Below are positions 58,612-64,000 of a stretch of 64,000 bases of DNA, one piece after another. How positions within the stretch are numbered: position 1 is the stretch's first letter; every line of letters starts with the position of its first letter. A program made the translations under genes and the position numbers. The notes below the pieces were generated by a model. The model saw only the letters and a list, made by a program, of their open reading frames with translations, was not told the DNA's origin and searched no databases. This DNA comes from Tamarix chinensis (taxonomy: Eukaryota > Streptophyta > Magnoliopsida > Caryophyllales > Tamaricaceae), in contig CM060175.1 of assembly GCA_030549775.1 (NCBI GenBank), positions 79,578,245 through 79,642,244 on the forward strand, read 5' to 3'.

Positions 58612-60607
58612 TACATCTCGAGCTAATAAAATATAATTGCAATCTCTTTATTCAATGTGTACAAACCCTAAGGGTCAATAACATTAACACACATTTCATT
58701 TAGAAAGAAACAAAATTGAGTTATAGCACTACAAGCATGATTAGGAAAAATAGAGCGTATATTCACCCACAATATATCTTAAATAAGAACATGTCAATTG
58801 TATGATTTTACGCCCACTAAATTCAAATATTTCATCGAAACAAGGTTCTTAATGCTTGATGAAAAATCTTTCAAGAACCTTCATATTGTTTAGACATCCA
58901 CACAAAGAAATATTCTCTTTTTTAGAAAGAGTATAACATGTCAAATTTTTTATAAAAAAATGATATTTTCCTCTTTCTACTGATGGCATTATATTCTTAT
59001 ACCCATATGAATGAGGTCTAGCCTAACATTGATATCAATCTTTGTCTTCTTTGACACATTTAGAAGTGTATAAATTAAACTATCAAATACAATCTTCTCA
59101 AGGTGCATAATTTAAAGGCAGAGCCACATATATAAGTTTTTCCAATATGGAAGGTCAAAGAATATTGGTCCTTTCTTCTATCCACTTGTTGGAACTAACT
59201 TATTGTTCTTTTTTTGAAAGGTGCATTTGATACCCTCACTTTTTCTAATATGTGGAGTCCCACAAGTAGATTCAGAACTATTGCTTCTTCAAATTTTCTA
59301 TTAAAAGCATTTATTTTCCTATGATAATGATAATTTGTAAGCAATAAATTATGATGTTCAAGATAGATAATCTTCCTACTCTTTGGTAATTGGAAAAATT
59401 TTGTGTTATCTTCACAAATAAGACATGTATAGTGTTTGTGCACATTATAACTAAAAAGATTATATGGCAGAAAATTATTTATTGTGTAAAATAATATGGC
59501 TCTCAAATTAAATGACTCTTATACATGTACATAAAATAATTCAACTCCATGTTCCCAAATATATTTCAAATCCTCAACAAAGGGAGATAGATAAACATAA
59601 ATACCATACTTGAATTAATTTGGACCTGATATAAGCAACGATTACATAATAATTTTTTTGTTTCATGTTTCATGTTTATTGATGGAGGGATAATTATATT
59701 TTTAAGATAATTGTCCATACATTGTAGCTTATGTTCCCATCAAAAGGGTTCATTCCATTAGAGCAATGTGTAATATGCTAATTTCTAGCTTGATAACCAA
59801 ATTTAATGAATTTGGTATCAATCATCTTTCACTAAGGAGAATCGACCAGATGTCGTAAATTTCTATCAAAATCCCTCTCTTTCACATGCCACATAAGATT
59901 CTTTGCATTTTATCCATTACTAAACATATGTTAGAATCTTGGTATGATTGAAAAGTACCATAATTAGGAACCTTAGTCTTCTTGAGCTGTGACATTTAAC
60001 ATTTGGAACATGAATTCAATGCCACATATTCATTGTGATACAAAATAAAATCATTTGAACAAGCATAAATTTCATATTTGTTGGGAGGAAGTACATTATC
60101 CTCAAAAAGCATCTCTTTCAAAAATTTGAGAAGAGAAGTGAATCTTTATCGCTTAATTCATTAGCCACCATGAGGTTGTATAATTAAAATACGACAGATA
60201 ATTTTATAAATTTAGTACAACCTTTGTATAAGGAAAAATTTTAATCACTAGCCAAATTTTCAAATTTTTAGGAGAGGCTCTGAAAGGTTCTTCTGAATTA
60301 TTTGTCAAGTATTCCATGTAGCCAAATCCATCGTATTCAAAATAATAACTTTCCATACAACTATTTTGGGCACCGATGGATTCTCCATGTCATATCCAAC
60401 TAGTGTAACTCTTATCAAATCTACACATAATAAGATGATCTCGTAATTCATTAACCTTTTTCTTCTTACTGTTGCCACAATCAATACATAGACAACATAT
60501 CCACAAGAGCTCCTTGACATATTCAACCACAAATGTTAATAAGTCATCAACACCATCTATATACTCTATAATCAACCTACTAGAGTATACTTATGATTGA
60601 TCCATTA
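58612..60607 (-). pseudogene. CACTA (En/Spm) transposase, N-terminal and core domains
   Basis: On minus it starts MDQS at about 60,607, followed by EYIDGVDDLLTF, LRDHLIMCRFDKSYTSW and a stop before HGE: the transposase-associated domain, with the usual Trp in W-x-HGE lost (TGG to TGA). The transposase core (Transposase_21/TNP2) follows: WHVKERDFDRNLRHLVDSP (about 59,840-59,895), GMNPFDGNISYNVW (about 59,720-59,765), LRAILFYTINNFLPY with KSRKIIYLEHHNLLL (59,195-59,506, the longest clean frame), then FFDLPYWKNLY and HLEKIVFDSLIYTLLNVSKK with RLDLIHMGIR (about 58,990-59,190). It breaks after LEMYF at 58,612, where the outer LTR sits, and resumes at 46,002. Such proteins cut CACTA ends; this copy is inactive, with many stops and frameshifts. 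Confidence 0.88.
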
Positions 60608-61329
60608 TATCTTATGTTAAAAACAAAGTTAAGTAGAATAACTTAGGAATAACTATAACAATGATATCCAAACCAAATTTATATAAAACGTAGCTATGCT
60701 AGTATATATATATATATATAACAATGTGAGGGTTCTCTCATATAATACATTAACAATAACAACAACAACAACAACAGTTATATCAAAGCTACACTTCTTA
60801 AATTATATGACATATCAAAAATAAGGAATCACAATGATGTCATAATCAGTAAAACCATGAAAAATATAGGTAACATATATTATGTCAAAGATAAAGTAGA
60901 ATGAAGACAACAAATCCAAACTTCTAAAGGAAGAATGAGGAAAAATAGAGAAGAAGAGAAAGAAAGGTTGGCAACAATGACTATAGAAGTGATTAGTGGA
61001 GAGGGAGAAAGAGGAGGTGGATGAAACAATAATGGTGGAATATAAAGGGAAACAACCAGTTTGTGTGACAAATCCATGTGAGTTCATGCAAATGAGAGGG
61101 TAAAAGGGAGGCCTACTAGATTAAAAGTGAAGATAAAAATCATAATATCTGCATAGGTATAAATGATGGTTTTGAATCAAAAACGTCAGCCCACCTATAA
61201 ATAGACAACAATTTTACCTAGTAACTATCATCTAAAGCCAATAAAAAAGTATTGAAGTTTAGATGATGTTTTTTTGTTTATAAAATTCCCTCTATTGTTA
61301 AAAATAAAGCATCCCTATCTCCCTTGTTT
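60608..61329. other. AT-rich spacer upstream of the CACTA transposase
   Basis: It contains a short (TA)n at 60,706-60,720, a (CAA)n run at 60,753-60,776 and a purine-rich stretch (60,900-61,020). It may be the 5' non-coding part of the CACTA element, but no CACTA terminus was seen. Antisense frames at 60,815-61,087 are pyrimidine-rich artefacts. Confidence 0.4.
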
Positions 61330-62084
61330 TTATTTTTATTAGGAAAGCTATATATGATTATCTTTATTATAAAAATTTTATATGTGTTGCCGTTTATTTT
61401 TATTTTTGTAGCATTGTATGTATTTATGTCGATGATATTCTTATCATTGGTATAAATTAAGATGTGGTTAATGAGACCAAAATTAAAATTTCTTTCATTC
61501 CTAATTTAAAATGAAAGACTTCGGAGAGGTTGATGTAATACTTAGGATTAAGATGAGTACAGTTGTATATGGCTTCACACTTAGTTAAAATCACTAGATT
61601 GAGAAAATATTAAAAATTTTGAATCTTATGATGTGGTGGTTGTATGTAATTCGTATGATTCTAGCATATGCCTTAAGAATAATAAGGTTCATAGTGTGTT
61701 TTAGGATGAATATGCTAAAATTATACAAAGTGTCATGTTCCACATAATTTACACTAGACATAACATAAGCTATGTTGTGAGTTGTTTAAATTGATATGCT
61801 CACAACCCTAGTGGTGAACAATATAATGCTCTTCATCGTCTACTTAAGTACCTTTAGGTTGCAGTTGATAGGTGTTTATATTTAGTATTTTTTCTATTTT
61901 TTAGAAGTATTTAGTTATGCAAACCGTGTTACTAACAACAATGAGGTTAGCTCTACTAGTGGCTATGTGTTTACTTTGAGTGGAGGTGATATATCATGGA
62001 AGTCCTCTAAATTAACATGTATAGAATCCTTTACCATGCAATATGACGTTATTGCTCTACAGGTAGTAAACCAAGAGGCATAGT
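61330..62084 (+). pseudogene. pol: Ty1/copia reverse transcriptase C-terminus and RNase H, fragment
   Basis: The catalytic block IYVDDILIIG lies at 61,422-61,451. It is followed by MKDFGEVDVILRIKMS (about 61,512-61,560; family MKDLGEADVILGIKI), remnants of RPDIAYAVGxLSRYxxNP and ALKRVLRYLK-like sequence (61,740-61,860), then EVSSTSGYVFTLSGGDISWK (61,945-62,004) and SKLTCIESFTMQYDVIALQ (RNase H, family SKQTCIARSTMESEFIAL). Stops and small shifts are present. The protein is cut at 62,085 by an LTR before the EAEWLR block. No LTR or 5' half of this copia element is present on the left. Confidence 0.87.
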
Positions 62085-64000
62085 TGTAACAACCCTAAAA
62101 TTTACTATTAAAATTTTATATTTTAAGCAAAAGCCTATTATCAAAAAGTTAGGTGTTACCGCATGAATTGATATAAGTTCGATTTACCATACCACCCTTA
62201 CATCAATCACAAGGAAAAACAATTCGAAAGTAAAACATGATAAATAGAAAATGAGGGAACATTCATAAACATTAGGTAGAATTTTGGAGATTTACTCTAA
62301 GTACAATAATCCAAAATACAAAAAGAGATACCATGGATCTAAGAGCCCAAAACTGTATCTAGTTATAACTAACAACTGGATAATATGACTCTACCCCCAA
62401 AACCCTGATACAAAAATCACTCCTTCGCATAATAAGCATCAAAGGCTGCAAACTCATCCACTAGGTCATCATCGACATGTACAAAGACATATGGGTCATC
62501 TGCTCTTGAGAATGAACAATACCAATGAAATAGATGATTAGTACATTACGTACTAAGTAAGGTAACTGTACAATCAAAACCGAATTACATATAATGCATG
62601 AGTTCACAACAGAGAGTAAGCATACATATGATAATATAAACAGTGCCTTGATTTTGGATTTCATTATATAGATATATCATATTCCAATCTTTTATTTATG
62701 TTGAGTTCAAGGACCTTAAACTGGTGGAGCGATTTGAAACACCTCTCACACCTTAGCCACTATTATTATCTGGTGGAACAGACCCAACACCTCTCAGAGA
62801 AAAAATGCTCATGAGCCATTCTTCTTAAACTGATGGAACGGTTTGAAACAACTCTTAGGGACAACACACCTAAGCCACTATTATTATCCGGAGGAATGGA
62901 ATCAACACCTCGGTCCTAACTCATGCAGTATTTCACTTTAAATGATTAGTATCTTTTTCATTAATAATTTATCTCTTAATCGTATTTTTATTTACGTTGA
63001 GTACGGGTCCTCACTATTCTTAATCTAGTGGAATGGATTGATGCACCTCTAAAGGACAACACACCTGAGTCACTATTTTTGTCCGGTGGAACGAATCCAT
63101 ATAAACACTTTAACTTGATTCACGTAATCTTTCACTTTAAATGATTATTATCTTATTAGAGTTGATTGTATATTCGAGATTATCATGTTGGAATCATATA
63201 GATATGTAAAACATATAATTGAATAACATAATCACAACCACATAATTATCCTCAAATGACCATAATACACTTAGGGTAGTTAATATGCTCATATTCTCCA
63301 AAAACCTTATAAATCCCAACACTATTACATTCAAAACTCTATTATTCATTCAAGATATTTATCTTCAATTATTTAAATAGATGTTATCCAACATTATAGC
63401 AAAAGCATACTTCCACAATTTCATTATTCTCATATATCATATTATAGAATAACATTATTCATATAACATGTCCAACATAAAAGCACATACACATACACAT
63501 ACACATAAAGTCCTAGATACAATATGTATCCTTACCAACAAGGATATTGGACTCTGTGCACGTAAATCCTAAACAACCTTCTCTGAGATCACCAAAATAT
63601 TACCTATGAAAACAAGATAATACACAATTAGGCTCAAAGATTATAATTGAGGGAAAAGTTAAGGTAAAGGAGGGTAAGAATAAAAATAACCGAAGTCAAA
63701 GGGAAGCTTGAGTTGCGTGGAAGTGTGGTGGAAGATATGATAGTGCTATGGTGGTGTTATGGTGGTGCTTGGATGATGTTTGGGTGTCCTTAAAGAGAAA
63801 CACGATTGAGAAAGGTGGGTTGTACGGGTGTGTGGTAAGCAATGCACGCTCAGATCGTGATTTGGTAAGTTGCACGAGTAAGATTTGGGAAGGAAGCATG
63901 GTCGTGCGCATGCAGTGCATACACAATTGAGAAAGAATAGGGGCACACTAGTGAGCATGAGGCTATGCACAGCCTGTGCGAGTATGCATGGGTGAACTGT
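62085..64000 (-). mobile_element. LTR, partial, minus orientation, inserted in copia RNase H
   Basis: It begins TGTAACAACCCTAAAATTT at 62,085, directly after copia sequence, and runs off the right edge. Orientation follows from a gttaccgcat block 70 bp in, ttagtacattacgtactaag at 62,540, CTGGTGGA/ACTATTATTATC modules (62,720-63,090), tttcactttaaatgattagt at 62,930 and again at 63,130, and a tail turning purine-rich. The preceding atagt (62,080-62,084) would be one TSD copy; the other lies outside the window. Small frames near 63,700-63,970 are not supported as genes. Confidence 0.72.
62700..63110 (-). repeat. LTR modules: CCACTATTATTATC-TGGTGGAACGG, about five units
   Basis: Units of 70-85 bp with (t)ggtgga(a)cgg/ga, caacacctct, aggacaacacacct and agccactattattatc. 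They are minus-strand counterparts of the modules at 3.4-3.8 kb; the shared gagaggtg/cacctctc and tgttgtcct/aggacaaca phrases are especially close. Confidence 0.75.

Noticed and set aside
58727..58745. CACTACAAGCATG as a CACTA terminus
   Set aside because: It lies inside transposase coding similarity on the minus strand, so it is an internal chance match.

Overview
This window reads as repeat-rich, AT-rich intergenic DNA from a large angiosperm genome. I find no intact host gene, tRNA gene or genuine rRNA gene. Plant origin is supported by Cassandra TRIM elements carrying 5S rRNA-like LTRs, a CACTA (En/Spm) transposase, Ty3/gypsy pol of Tekay/Del type with LTRs of about 4 kb, a plant mobile domain (PMD) remnant, a Stowaway-type MITE and CCCTAAA-like tracts. 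The species cannot be named from the sequence.

Layout. 1-6,654: a minus-oriented LTR running off the left edge, with a plus-oriented solo LTR (1,262-4,438) inside it. 6,655-9,184: AT-rich spacer holding two weak MITE candidates and one clearer TIR element. 9,190-16,440: an unusual element with long, internally repetitive inverted-repeat arms around a decayed PMD coding region, its right arm hit by a complete Cassandra element (15,624-16,362). 16,441-19,400: mostly unassigned, with one Stowaway-like MITE. 19,430-61,330: the main structure, a decayed CACTA transposase on the minus strand whose pieces (N-terminal TAD and transposase core 58.6-60.6 kb, DUF4218 at 46.0 and 40.4 kb, DUF4216 at 19.6 kb) are pushed apart by nested insertions. 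61,330-62,084: a Ty1/copia RT/RNase H fragment, cut at 62,085 by another minus-oriented LTR that runs off the right edge.

The insertions in the CACTA gene can be ordered from target-site duplications. (1) A Ty3/gypsy element (LTRs 38,546-40,338 and about 23,970-26,133, gag-pol between them, minus strand) itself carries two solo LTRs: 26,139-30,601 beside its 3' LTR, and 32,497-36,512 inside its RNase H domain. (2) A solo LTR at 41,515-45,931 (TSD CACAT) splits DUF4218; a Cassandra solo LTR (44,675-44,977, TSD GTCTT) lies inside one of its minisatellites. A later tandem duplication of about 1.07 kb copied the junction. (3) A composite solo LTR at 46,003-58,606 (TSD AAAAG) splits the transposase core and carries two further solo LTRs, 47,788-50,115 (TSD YCCAA) and 53,933-58,468 (TSD ATGTT).

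Almost all open reading frames here are low-complexity artefacts of pyrimidine-rich LTR segments. The real coding traces are transposon proteins full of stops, several of them at conserved Trp codons. The most interesting non-coding structure is modular repeat DNA inside the LTRs: palindromic arrays of the type AACCAGTCGACTGGTT, CCGGTGGA/ACTATTATT modules, and 30-bp and roughly 60-bp minisatellites.
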